DNA of 14,726 nucleotides, taken from Methylocapsa sp. (GTDB lineage: Bacteria > Pseudomonadota > Alphaproteobacteria > Rhizobiales > Beijerinckiaceae). The DNA lies in NCBI GenBank assembly GCA_003162995.1, contig PLUZ01000474.1, positions 205 through 14,930 on the forward strand, in the 5' to 3' direction. The notes under the pieces are model-generated. The model ran no database searches. It had not been told where the DNA came from and saw only the letters and a program-made list of their open reading frames with translations. Every line of letters begins with the position of its first letter. The first letter of the stretch is position 1. Positions 7,443 through 14,485 of the stretch are shown piece by piece. The translations under genes and the position numbers were made by a program.

Positions 7443-9416
7443 ATGTCGCGTTCATTCTCCTCCGGTGCCTTTACCCCTCAAGCCAAGGTTCAAGCAAAAT
7501 CAGCGCCCGGCTCTACGCTCCGCAAGCTCTGGCCCTACATATGGCCATCCGGGCGGCGCGACTTGATGCTGCGGATTTATGCTTCCCTGGCTTTGATGCT
7601 TGCCGCGAAAATTGTCACGATCGCGGTTCCCTACTCGTTTAAATGGGCAACGGACGCCTTGAGCGGTCCGGCACAGGCTTCTCTGTCTAGTGTGATCGCC
7701 GGCCCCCTGGCCTTAACTCTTCTCTATGGGGGCCTGCGCATCGTGATGGCGCTCCTCACCCAAATCCGCGACGCGATCTTCGCTGATGTCGCGATGCATG
7801 CGGTACGGCGCCTTGCCCGCGATGTGTTTTCGCATTTGCATTCCCTGTCGCTGCGCTTCCATCTCGAACGCAAGACCGGCGGTCTCACCCGTATCCTCGA
7901 ACGCGGCCGCAATTCGATCGAGACCATCGTGCGCACGACTATGTTGACGGCGGTTCCGACCGTCGTCGAATTTGTCCTGATCCTCGCTGTCTTACTTTAC
8001 CAATTCGATTGGCATTATGCCGCCGTGGTGAGCGTGATGATCCTGGCCTATATGGGCTTCACCGCTTCCGCGACCAATTGGCGGATCGCGATCCGGCGGG
8101 CGATGAACGAGAGCGACACAGACGCCAATACCAAGGCGATTGACAGCCTGCTGAATTTCGAGACCGTGAAATATTTCACCGCCGAGGAGCGTGAAAAGGC
8201 GCGTTACGATAAATCCATCGCCCGCTACGAGCGCATGAGCGTCAAGACTTATACATCGCTTGCCTGGCTCAATGCGGGACAGGCGGTCATTTTTACCTTG
8301 GGATTGACGGCTGCGATGGCTATGAGCATCGCCGGAATCAAAAGCGGTGCCAATACGGTCGGTGATTTCGTCCTGATCAATGCGATGATGATCCAGCTCT
8401 ATCAGCCGTTAAATTACATGGGCGTTGTCTATCGCGACATCCGGCAATCGGCGATCGACATCGAAATGATGTTTGCCATTCTGGGTCAGAATCCGGAGAT
8501 CGAGGATCGTGCGGGTGCGAAACCGCTTGCCGTGACAAGCGGCAGGCTTTTGTTTGAGAATGTGTCGTTTCATTACGACCCGCGCCGGGCGATTTTGAAG
8601 GACGTGAGTTTCGAAGTGTCCGCCGGCAAGACCGTCGCGGTCGTTGGCCCCTCGGGCGCCGGGAAATCCACGCTCTCGCGCTTAATTTTCCGTTTCTACG
8701 AGCCTTCCTCGGGGCGGATTACCATCGATGGTCAGGACATCGCAATGGTAACGCAGACCTCCTTGCGCGCGGCGATTGGCATGGTTCCGCAGGATACGGT
8801 TCTTTTTAACGACACGATAGCCTATAATATCCGCTATGGCCGCTCCGACGCGAGCGACGCCGAGGTGCGGGAGGCGGCGCGGCTTGCCCGGATCGATCAT
8901 TTCATCGAACAGATTCCGGGTGGATACGAGGCACAAGTCGGCGAACGCGGACTAAAACTGTCCGGCGGCGAAAAACAGCGCGTCGCGATCGCCAGAACCA
9001 TTTTGAAGGCGCCGCCCATTCTTGTCCTCGACGAGGCGACCTCCGCACTCGACTCCTTTACCGAAGGCGAGATTCAGGATGCCCTCGATCTCGTCGCCAA
9101 GGGCAGGACGACCCTCGTGATCGCGCATAGGCTCTCGACAATCGTTAATGCCGACGAGATCATCGTGCTGGACCACGGCAAGATCGCGGAGCGCGGCGCG
9201 CATGTCTCGCTTCTTGCGCAAAATGGGTTATATGCGGCGCTGTGGAAACGCCAGAACGAGGTGCGGCAAGCCGAGGAAACCTTGCGCCGTGCCGCGATCG
9301 AAGAAGGGGGCAGGCTCAGCATCAAAATCGAGACGGAAGGATCGCCGGAGACCGAAGGCGAGCCGGAGGAGGAAGCTTCGTTGGACAAGGACCCGGTCAT
9401 CCCAGCCGGTCTTTGA
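7443..9416 (+). CDS. Atm1-type ABC exporter, fused membrane and ATPase domains
   Basis: A 657-residue half-transporter predicted to act as a homodimer in the inner membrane. Bacterial Atm1 relatives export glutathione-bound metals or oxidised glutathione. The membrane domain covers residues about 30-345, with family-typical stretches NFETVKYF (238-245) and QPLNYMGVVYR (321-331). The ATPase domain carries Walker A GPSGAGKST (402-410), the signature LSGGEKQR (506-513), Walker B ILVLDE (526-531) followed by the D-loop SALD, and the switch histidine in AHRLST (H562), so it should be active. The C-terminal tail is acidic (SPETEGEPEEEAS) and poorly conserved. Its last residues are encoded within an inverted repeat. 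The start ATG follows TTAGAGAG. It is divergent from the LOG gene across 140 bases and precedes psd by 88 bases on the same strand. A lipid-flippase type such as MsbA is less likely because of the Atm1-specific stretches. Confidence 0.93.
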   Translation: MSRSFSSGAFTPQAKVQAKSAPGSTLRKLWPYIWPSGRRDLMLRIYASLALMLAAKIVTIAVPYSFKWATDALSGPAQASLSSVIAGPLALTLLYGGLRIVMALLTQIRDAIFADVAMHAVRRLARDVFSHLHSLSLRFHLERKTGGLTRILERGRNSIETIVRTTMLTAVPTVVEFVLILAVLLYQFDWHYAAVVSVMILAYMGFTASATNWRIAIRRAMNESDTDANTKAIDSLLNFETVKYFTAEEREKARYDKSIARYERMSVKTYTSLAWLNAGQAVIFTLGLTAAMAMSIAGIKSGANTVGDFVLINAMMIQLYQPLNYMGVVYRDIRQSAIDIEMMFAILGQNPEIEDRAGAKPLAVTSGRLLFENVSFHYDPRRAILKDVSFEVSAGKTVAVVGPSGAGKSTLSRLIFRFYEPSSGRITIDGQDIAMVTQTSLRAAIGMVPQDTVLFNDTIAYNIRYGRSDASDAEVREAARLARIDHFIEQIPGGYEAQVGERGLKLSGGEKQRVAIARTILKAPPILVLDEATSALDSFTEGEIQDALDLVAKGRTTLVIAHRLSTIVNADEIIVLDHGKIAERGAHVSLLAQNGLYAALWKRQNEVRQAEETLRRAAIEEGGRLSIKIETEGSPETEGEPEEEASLDKDPVIPAGL

Positions 9417-9468
9417 TGGCGCTCATATGCAGGCAGATCCGTCAGCACCGTAATGGCGCCGGCTGGGA
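9400..9468. repeat. Inverted repeat spanning the exporter stop codon and the psd leader
   Basis: TCCCAGCCGG (9400-9409) and CCGGCTGGGA (9459-9468) are perfect 10-bp complements around 49 bases. Nested inside, GGCGC (9418-9422) can pair with GCGCC (9456-9460), competing for two bases. The left arm encodes the last residues of the exporter. The right arm ends 36 bases before the psd start. No T tract follows, so an intrinsic terminator is unlikely; a mobile palindrome or an RNA control element in the psd leader are options. Confidence 0.5.
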
Positions 9469-9504
9469 CGCCCGCCGTTACTTTGTACGAGATAGGATTG
9501 CCCC

Positions 9505-10203
9505 ATGTCGATGATCGATTCGATCCGCAGGCAGATAACGCCCATCCATCCGGAGGGCTATATTTTTGTCGCGGGCTTTGCCCTTGCCACACTTGTTCTT
9601 GGCTCGTTCGTTGGGTCTCTCGGCTGGATAGGCGCCATCGCCACTGCCTGGTGCGCCTATTTTTTTCGCGACCCGGTCCGTTTCACGCCGCTCGACGAAA
9701 CTCTTGTGGTCTCACCCGCCGATGGCATCGTCTCCTCAATTGGTTATTTCGCGCCGCCGCCGGAGCTTGGCCTCGGCGCCGAACCGATGCAGCGGATTTC
9801 CGTGTTCATGTCGGTCTTCGATTGCCATGTGAACCGTGCCCCCGTCGCCGGGCGGGTGACCAAGATTGCCTACAAGCCCGGTCTTTTTCTCAACGCGGAC
9901 CTCGACAAGGCAAGCGAAAACAACGAGCGCAATGGCCTTGTCATCGAGGCCGGCGGCGGCCGCTTTGGGGTAGTGCAGATCGCCGGATTTGTCGCGCGGC
10001 GGATTGTTTGTTTTGTCCGCCAGGGCGAGGCCGTTGGCGCCGGCGACCGGTTTGGCTTGATCCGCTTCGGGTCGAGAGTGGATGTTTATATGCCAGGCGC
10101 CGCGCAGCCATTGGTGACGATAGGCTCGAAGGCAATCGCCGGAGAGACAGTGCTTGCCGAACTCCGCTCGAATGGATCGCGTAGGAGTTTCAAATCCGGT
10201 TGA
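9505..10203 (+). CDS. psd: Phosphatidylserine decarboxylase proenzyme, type A
   Basis: Decarboxylates phosphatidylserine to phosphatidylethanolamine at the inner membrane. It is 232 residues, the usual size of the short PSD-A class. One or two hydrophobic segments lie at residues about 18-50, followed by FFRDPVRF (53-60) and [10 protein letters not shown] (70-79), both family hallmarks. The [11 protein letters not shown] stretch (103-113) carries the conserved histidine region. Self-cleavage to form the pyruvoyl cofactor should occur between G189 and S190 in [12 protein letters not shown]. Conserved NERNGLVIE (140-148) is intact. AGGA at 9494-9497 supports the start. In many Rhizobiales psd is followed directly by pssA, the gene for its substrate-making synthase. 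Here 260 or more non-coding bases follow instead, so pssA must lie elsewhere. It is possibly co-transcribed with the exporter. Confidence 0.96.
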   Translation: MSMIDSIRRQITPIHPEGYIFVAGFALATLVLGSFVGSLGWIGAIATAWCAYFFRDPVRFTPLDETLVVSPADGIVSSIGYFAPPPELGLGAEPMQRISVFMSVFDCHVNRAPVAGRVTKIAYKPGLFLNADLDKASENNERNGLVIEAGGGRFGVVQIAGFVARRIVCFVRQGEAVGAGDRFGLIRFGSRVDVYMPGAAQPLVTIGSKAIAGETVLAELRSNGSRRSFKSG

Positions 10204-10242
10204 TTGCAATTCTCGACAGACCAGCCGGCAAAATCTTGGCGC

Positions 10243-10290
10243 GCATGCTTAAACAAAATCAAAGACAAACGTTATGAGTGTTTCATCTCT
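10243..10290 (+). repeat. Possible remnant of the Rhizobiales intergenic palindrome
   Basis: CATGCTTAAACAAAATCAAA followed by TTATGAGTGTTTCATCTC resembles the middle and second-half part of the repeat family seen at 1111-1218, where CATGC is followed by an A-rich linker and then a GATTCATC segment. Terminal repeats are not recognisable. The rest of the 10204-10430 gap shows no gene and no clear terminator for psd. Confidence 0.25.
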
Positions 10291-10433
10291 CTTCACGTGG
10301 TTGCGCGGGATCAGGCCTTAAGTTGGTGACGCAGCCGGCGTCCTTTCGGCAAGCCACAAGTCTTAAAGAGATTTGTCGGCAATCCGAGTAAGTAGCGATC
10401 GCTCCATTCGCGGGCTTCAGTATTCATTTACGC

Positions 10434-10440
10434 AAGGAGG
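10434..10440 (+). promoter_or_regulatory. Consensus Shine-Dalgarno at an unexpected distance from any standard start
   Basis: AAGGAGG is the strongest ribosome-binding sequence noticed in the window. It ends 8 bases before an ATC codon at 10449-10451 that is in frame with the pilus-type domain gene. The first in-frame GTG (10464) and ATG (10482) are 23 and 41 bases away. The frame is open upstream to a TAA at 10389, with no ATG, GTG or TTG between that stop and 10464. Confidence 0.4.
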
Positions 10441-10481
10441 GTCAAGTCATCCACGCGTCTATCGTGCGGAGTGGCGAGACA

Positions 10482-11018
10482 ATGTATTTCAGGGCTTCCT
10501 ACGTTACCGGTTCATGTGTCATAGGTACTTACGACACGGATTCACGCGCCGCTTCGATTGGCGCCAGAGCGATCAGTCGGCTCGGTCTGATCGCAGGCAT
10601 GATGGTCTATTGCTATTCCCCTCCCTTGCGGGCCATGGAGGAGACGCTGGTCGTGACGATCGATCAGGCCCGCATCATCAAGGTCCCCCCTGAAACCCAA
10701 ACGTTGATTGTCGGGAGCGCGTCGATCGCCGACCTCACCTTGCTCAAGCACGGCGCCACGATGATTGTCACCGGCAAGGGCTTTGGTGAAACCAATTTTA
10801 TCGCGCTCGATGGCGATGGCAGCCCCTTGCTGCAATCGCTGATCCGGGTGGTCGGCGGCAAAAATGCCCTGCTCGTGCAGCGGGGGCTCGACCGTCAATC
10901 CTATTCCTGTGCGCCACAATGTCTGCCAACCGCCAAGCTTGGCGACGATCTCAAATATTTTGGCGAGATCTCAGGACAGGTGAAGGATCACAACGCGCAA
11001 GCAACCGGCCTGCAATAG
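10482..11018 (+). CDS. Secreted stand-alone pilus-assembly (CpaC/RcpA N-terminal) domain protein
   Basis: From ATG 10482 the product has 178 residues; GTG 10464 or an ATC at 10449 are alternative starts. A hydrophobic stretch at residues about 33-46 (LGLIAGMMVYCYS) with a possible cleavage after PPLRA (47-51) predicts export. Residues about 55-125 match the N-terminal domain of tad/Flp-type secretins and relatives: ARIIKVPPETQTLIVGSASI, then MIVTGKGFGETNFIALDGDG. The secretin pore and BON domains are absent. The last 50 residues carry a short cysteine motif YSCAPQCLPTAKLGDD (C143, C147). I recall small proteins of this type in Rhizobiales, annotated only by this domain. No tad pilus genes surround it. 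Its job may be an outer-membrane or periplasmic accessory to a pilus encoded elsewhere. Function is not known. Confidence 0.8.
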   Translation: MYFRASYVTGSCVIGTYDTDSRAASIGARAISRLGLIAGMMVYCYSPPLRAMEETLVVTIDQARIIKVPPETQTLIVGSASIADLTLLKHGATMIVTGKGFGETNFIALDGDGSPLLQSLIRVVGGKNALLVQRGLDRQSYSCAPQCLPTAKLGDDLKYFGEISGQVKDHNAQATGLQ

Positions 11019-11029
11019 AGTGTATGCGA

Positions 11030-11064
11030 GACCATGATCGCGGCACGTTCGATTGTGCATGGTC
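11030..11064 (+). terminator. Possible terminator hairpin after the pilus-type domain gene
   Basis: GACCATG (11030-11036) pairs with CATGGTC (11058-11064). An inner GCAC/GTGC (11043-11046, 11055-11058) could extend the stem after a bulge. The hairpin starts 12 bases after the TAG stop. A pyrimidine-rich run and TTTT (11077-11080) follow, but later than in a classical intrinsic terminator. Confidence 0.35.
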
Positions 11065-11153
11065 CCTGTCTCTCCGTTTTGCTGCATGATCCATTCAAAG
11101 ACTTTGCAATTATTTTAAAATCATAGACAAAAGAACTCTCATTCTCACGGCGT

Positions 11154-11167
11154 TTGCAGGGCTGCAA
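11154..11167. promoter_or_regulatory. TTGCAG-GG-CTGCAA palindrome, possible operator
   Basis: A 6-2-6 perfect dyad next to the AT-rich stretch 11100-11135, about 310 bases before hemD. Its size and symmetry would suit a dimeric repressor or activator, but no matching second copy was noticed and the regulator is unknown. Confidence 0.25.
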
Positions 11168-11240
11168 TCTGTGCGGCTTCGCCATCCGGCTTTCTCATCC
11201 AGCTTCTACCTGCACGAAATCAACCTTCCCATCAACAAGG

Positions 11241-11261
11241 CGGGGTGTTTGCAACACTCCG
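11241..11261. repeat. Strong 9-bp hairpin upstream of hemD
   Basis: CGGGGTGTT (11241-11249), loop TGC, AACACTCCG (11253-11261): nine pairs with a single G-T wobble and a 3-base loop. No run of Ts follows on either strand, so it is not an obvious intrinsic terminator. It may be part of a structured leader RNA. Confidence 0.45.
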
Positions 11262-11479
11262 GCCTCGCGCTGTCGCTCCGGCACCAAGACGGTTTGTCAC
11301 CGCGCTTATCATCTGCGCGGATGACGAATTCCATTCTGCCACACTTTGCGGACGAGCAGTTGTTCAGGTTGCTTGTGGGCCATCTGCTCAAGTACACTTC
11401 GCGCCTGCCCTTCGCGCGATCAGTTCGAGCGATCACACCAAAGCCCCATTTCAAATGTTTGTGACAGATTGCGAGACAC

Positions 11480-12232
11480 ATGTTGGTTCTGCTCACACGC
11501 GCACTTGAGGAATCGAAGCGAACGGCCGCGAGCCTCGCGCGCGAAGGACATGAGGCGGTGCTCTCTCCGGTTCTCGAGATGGAGCCGACTGGGGCAATAT
11601 GGCCCGCAGGCATTATCGATGGCATCATCGCAACGAGTGCGCGCGCTTTCGAATTGTTTTCCGCCGCGCCGGACTGGCCCTTGCCCGAGTCGCGCCGCCT
11701 CATGCCCTTGCTCTTGGTTGGCGAGCGGACGCGGGAAGCCGCGCGTGAGCGGGGCTTTGAAGGCCCGGCTCTGATTGCGCCAGACGCTAAAGGTCTCGCG
11801 GCGGATATCGGCGCGCGCCTCGCTGTCCCGAGCCATCTCGTTTATCTCGCCGGACGCGACCGCAAGCCAGACCTCGAGGAGAGTCTCACTGAGGCAGGAT
11901 TTGAAATCGAGCCGGTCGAAGTCTATGCGGCGCAGTCCGCCGAATCCTTAAGTGATAGCGCCTTGGCCCTTGCAGAAGCAGGCGGCATCGGCGCGATGTT
12001 GCATTATTCCCGGCGCAGCGCGGAAATTTTCCTCGGTCTCGCGCGGAAAGCGGGTCTCGACCTTGCGCGGATAAACCATATATGCATCTCGCATGACGTG
12101 GCGGCGCCGCTTCTCGATGCTGGAATCCATGGCGTGCTCATTGCCAAGGTCCCGGACGAGCCAGCGATGTTTGCTATCGTCAATGCCTTGGCTGGCCTGC
12201 CGGAACTGCCGCTCGGGCAAGGCAAAGACTGA
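11480..12232 (+). CDS. hemD: Uroporphyrinogen-III synthase
   Basis: Closes and inverts ring D of hydroxymethylbilane to give uroporphyrinogen III, the branch point to heme, siroheme and cobalamin. The 250-residue product fits the two-lobed HemD fold. The first lobe starts at once with VLLTRALEESKRTAASLAREGHEAV and ends near IDGIIATSARAFELF. The second includes HLVYLAGRDRKPDLEESLTE and EIEPVEVYAAQ, then GAMLHYSRRSAEIFL. The family is very variable in sequence, so the call rests on this pattern and on length. The start ATG is preceded by GAG at 11473-11475, and there is no strong ribosome-binding site. hemC, often its neighbour, is not upstream here; a 461-base gap is. The binding-protein gene of the next operon starts 55 bases downstream with no visible terminator, so read-through is possible. 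Confidence 0.85.
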   Translation: MLVLLTRALEESKRTAASLAREGHEAVLSPVLEMEPTGAIWPAGIIDGIIATSARAFELFSAAPDWPLPESRRLMPLLLVGERTREAARERGFEGPALIAPDAKGLAADIGARLAVPSHLVYLAGRDRKPDLEESLTEAGFEIEPVEVYAAQSAESLSDSALALAEAGGIGAMLHYSRRSAEIFLGLARKAGLDLARINHICISHDVAAPLLDAGIHGVLIAKVPDEPAMFAIVNALAGLPELPLGQGKD

Positions 12233-12287
12233 CGATCTTGATGACCGCGGGCTTGATTAGACCACCGCTTCGAACCATCATGCACGC

Positions 12288-13487
12288 ATGATCTTCAAGC
12301 ATAGCATTTTTGCCGCCCTCCTCGGCGTGGTGCTCGCGGCATGCCCCCTTCCGGCTGCCGCAGGCGCCACCATCGACGTAAAGGCCGGCTTCATTCGCGC
12401 TCCGCATGTGCAAGAGACCCTCTCGATCCTGGACTTACCGGCTGCCGACGATGGCATCGCAGGTGCCAAGCTCGCCGCCGAGGACAATAACACAACGGGG
12501 CGGTTTCTCGGCCAGACCTATACGATCGAAGACGTCCGCCTGCAGCCGGGCGACGACCCGGTGGCGGCGCTGAACGGCCTTCTCCAGCACGGAGTGTCTT
12601 TCGTTCTCGCCGATCTTCCGGCGGCGGCGCTTCTCACGCTTGCCGAGGCGGCAAAGGACAAGGGGGTCCTGATTTTCAATACAAGCGCTCCCGAGGATTC
12701 ACTGCGGGAAGAAAACTGCCGCGTCAATGTCTTTCATGTCGCGCCTTCTTACTCCATGCTCGCCGACGGTCTTGCGCAATATCTCGTATGGAAGCAATGG
12801 AAACGCTGGCTGCTGTTCAAGGGGTCTCACCCGCAAGACGAACTCTACGCCGAGGCGTTGGCCCGTGCGGCAAAAAAATTCGGCGCCAAGATCGTCGAGG
12901 AGCGAATCTACGAGGATACGGGCGGCGGCCGCCGCTCGGATTCGGGGAGCGTGCAGACGCAAAGGCTTATTCCGGTGGCGACACAAAACGCACCGGCCTA
13001 TGATGTGCTCGTCGCCGCCGACGAAAGCGAAGTCTTTGCGAACTATCTTCCCTTCCGCACATGGGACCCGCGGCCGGTCGCGGGCTCAGCCGGGCTTGAG
13101 CCGTTGAGCTGGGATGGAACCCATGAGCAATGGGGCGCGATCCAATTGCAAAACCGCTTTATGAAATTGGCCTCGCGGCGCATGAACGCGCGCGACAACA
13201 ATGCCTGGGTGGCGATGCGCATGATCGGCGAGGCGGCCGCGCGCACGGGCTCCAACGATCCCAAGATCCTCCGCGATTATCTCACAGGGCCGGAGTTCGG
13301 CATTGCCGCCTTCAAGGGCCAAAAACAAACCTTGCGCCACTGGAACCAGCAATTGCGCCAGCCTATTCTGCTTGGCGATGGACGCATGATCGTCTCGGTC
13401 TCGCCGCAGGAAGGCTTTCTGCATCAAACTTCAGAACTCGATACGCTTGGCTTCGACCAGCCGGAAACAAAATGCAAATTGCAATGA
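12288..13487 (+). CDS. ABC transporter substrate-binding protein of the PQQ-dependent alcohol dehydrogenase system
   Basis: A 399-residue periplasmic protein related to branched-chain amino acid binding proteins. It belongs to the group named for its association with PQQ-dependent alcohol oxidation. The signal sequence MIFKHSIFAALLGVVLAAC contains LAAC (16-19), which fits a lipobox, so C19 may be lipidated; cleavage after PAAAG is the alternative. Family features include IDVKAGFIRAPHV near the mature start, GAKLAAEDNNTTGRFLGQTY, VNVFHVAPSYSMLADGLAQY, YLVWKQWKRWLLF, and WDGTHEQWGAIQLQNRF followed by NNAWVAMRMIGEA. No Shine-Dalgarno precedes the ATG, and a nearby upstream ATG is out of frame. 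The stop lies inside the start of the beta-propeller gene, so the two are translationally coupled. The ligand is not known to me; an amino-acid-like compound or an oxidation intermediate is only a guess. Confidence 0.9.
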   Translation: MIFKHSIFAALLGVVLAACPLPAAAGATIDVKAGFIRAPHVQETLSILDLPAADDGIAGAKLAAEDNNTTGRFLGQTYTIEDVRLQPGDDPVAALNGLLQHGVSFVLADLPAAALLTLAEAAKDKGVLIFNTSAPEDSLREENCRVNVFHVAPSYSMLADGLAQYLVWKQWKRWLLFKGSHPQDELYAEALARAAKKFGAKIVEERIYEDTGGGRRSDSGSVQTQRLIPVATQNAPAYDVLVAADESEVFANYLPFRTWDPRPVAGSAGLEPLSWDGTHEQWGAIQLQNRFMKLASRRMNARDNNAWVAMRMIGEAAARTGSNDPKILRDYLTGPEFGIAAFKGQKQTLRHWNQQLRQPILLGDGRMIVSVSPQEGFLHQTSELDTLGFDQPETKCKLQ

Positions 13488-14485
13488 AATTATCGATCAA
13501 ATCAGTGATGGGCGCTCTTGCGTGGTCTGCTTTCGCGCTGCATGCGCTGGCCTTCGCCATGACCTCTCCGGCCTTTGCGTTCACGGCCTATGTCTCCAAC
13601 GAAAAAGGCAATTCTATCTCCATTATCGACACCGATAAATTGGAGGTCACGAAGACTGTGCCGGTTGGCCATCGTCCGCGCGGGATCGCCTTGAACAAGG
13701 ACGGAAGCGAGCTTTACATCTGCGCCGGTGACGACGATCAGATCCAGATTCTCGATACCAAGAAGCTTGCGATCATTGGCACTCTGCCGTCAGGGCCGGA
13801 TCCCGAGCTTTTGATCTTGAGCCCCGATGGCAAGCTCCTCTATATCTCGAACGAGAACGACAATCTGGTCACCGCGATCGATGTCGCGACACGCAAGGCC
13901 GTCGCCGAAATTCCGGTCGGAGTCGAGCCTGAGGGAATGGGGCTTAGCCCCGATGGCAAGGTGCTCGTCAATACGTCGGAAACGACGAACATGGCGCATC
14001 TGATCGACACGCAAACGCACAAGATTTTTGCCAATGTCCTCGTCGATGCCAGGCCGCGCGCCGCGCAATATACGCCGGATGGTTTGGAATTATGGGTTTC
14101 CTCCGAAGTCGGCGGCACCGTCAGCGTGATCGATGCCGCCAACCCCAAGGTCAAACAGAAGATTGCCTTCGCTGTCCCGGGGCTCTCGAAAGAAGCAATC
14201 CAGCCGGTTGGATTGCGATTTTCGCCGGACGGCAAGCGGGCATTCGTGGCGCTCGGGCCGGCGAATCGCATCGCCGTTATCGACACCGCGACGAAAAAGG
14301 TCGAGAAATATCTTCTGGTCGGCCAGCGCGTTTGGCAACTGGCTTTTACCCCGGACGCCAAATATCTCTACACGACCAATGGCGTTTCAAACGATGTCTC
14401 GGTGATTGACGTGGCGAACCTCAAAGTGGTGAAATCGATTCCAGTCGGTTCTTTTCCTTGGGGCGTGGCGATTGCAGACCAATGA
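13472..14485 (+). CDS. YVTN-family beta-propeller protein of the PQQ-dependent catabolism system
   Basis: A 337-residue exported protein made almost wholly of about 42-residue beta-propeller repeats. Blades carry the pattern VSIIDTDKLEVTKTVPVGHRP, then SPDGKLLYIS (118-126) or close variants, about seven times: a closed seven-bladed ring. A signal peptide with a hydrophobic run (12-30) likely ends at SPAFA (residues 32-36), placing the ring in the periplasm. I prefer ATG 13472, preceded by GGAAACAAA, over ATG 13484, which overlaps the previous stop as ATGA but has no ribosome-binding site. The stop at 14483-14485 overlaps the ATPase start as ATGA. Propellers of this type accompany the binding protein and ATPase in many PQQ-using Proteobacteria. 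Whether it binds a ligand, a dehydrogenase or the transporter is not established as far as I know. Confidence 0.9.
   Translation: MQIAMKLSIKSVMGALAWSAFALHALAFAMTSPAFAFTAYVSNEKGNSISIIDTDKLEVTKTVPVGHRPRGIALNKDGSELYICAGDDDQIQILDTKKLAIIGTLPSGPDPELLILSPDGKLLYISNENDNLVTAIDVATRKAVAEIPVGVEPEGMGLSPDGKVLVNTSETTNMAHLIDTQTHKIFANVLVDARPRAAQYTPDGLELWVSSEVGGTVSVIDAANPKVKQKIAFAVPGLSKEAIQPVGLRFSPDGKRAFVALGPANRIAVIDTATKKVEKYLLVGQRVWQLAFTPDAKYLYTTNGVSNDVSVIDVANLKVVKSIPVGSFPWGVAIADQ

Larger units (their letters stand above)
11019..11479. other. 461-base gap without a recognisable gene, with several inverted repeats
   Basis: Open frames on both strands here give no recognisable protein and lack good starts. What can be seen: a hairpin right after the preceding gene (11030-11064), an AT-rich stretch with ATTTTAAAAT (11112-11121), a TTGCAG/CTGCAA palindrome (11154-11167), a 9-bp stem with 3-base loop (11241-11261) and a CCGCGC/GCGCGG hairpin (11300-11320). 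The stretch could be the leader and control region of hemD, a non-coding RNA gene, or a decayed locus. Confidence 0.5.

Noticed and set aside
7303..7455. Upstream extension of the LOG gene to 7455
   Set aside because: It would overlap the divergent exporter start and adds residues without family similarity.
9453..10184. Overlapping plus-strand frame of 243 codons
   Set aside because: Shares the strand with psd but in another frame; psd has full family motifs.
10245..10277. Ten-codon peptide frame MLKQNQRQTL
   Set aside because: Too short, no ribosome-binding site, and it coincides with a likely repeat remnant.
11171..11508. Plus-strand frames in the gap before hemD
   Set aside because: Several overlapping frames of similar length, no recognisable protein, no good starts; not supported as genes.
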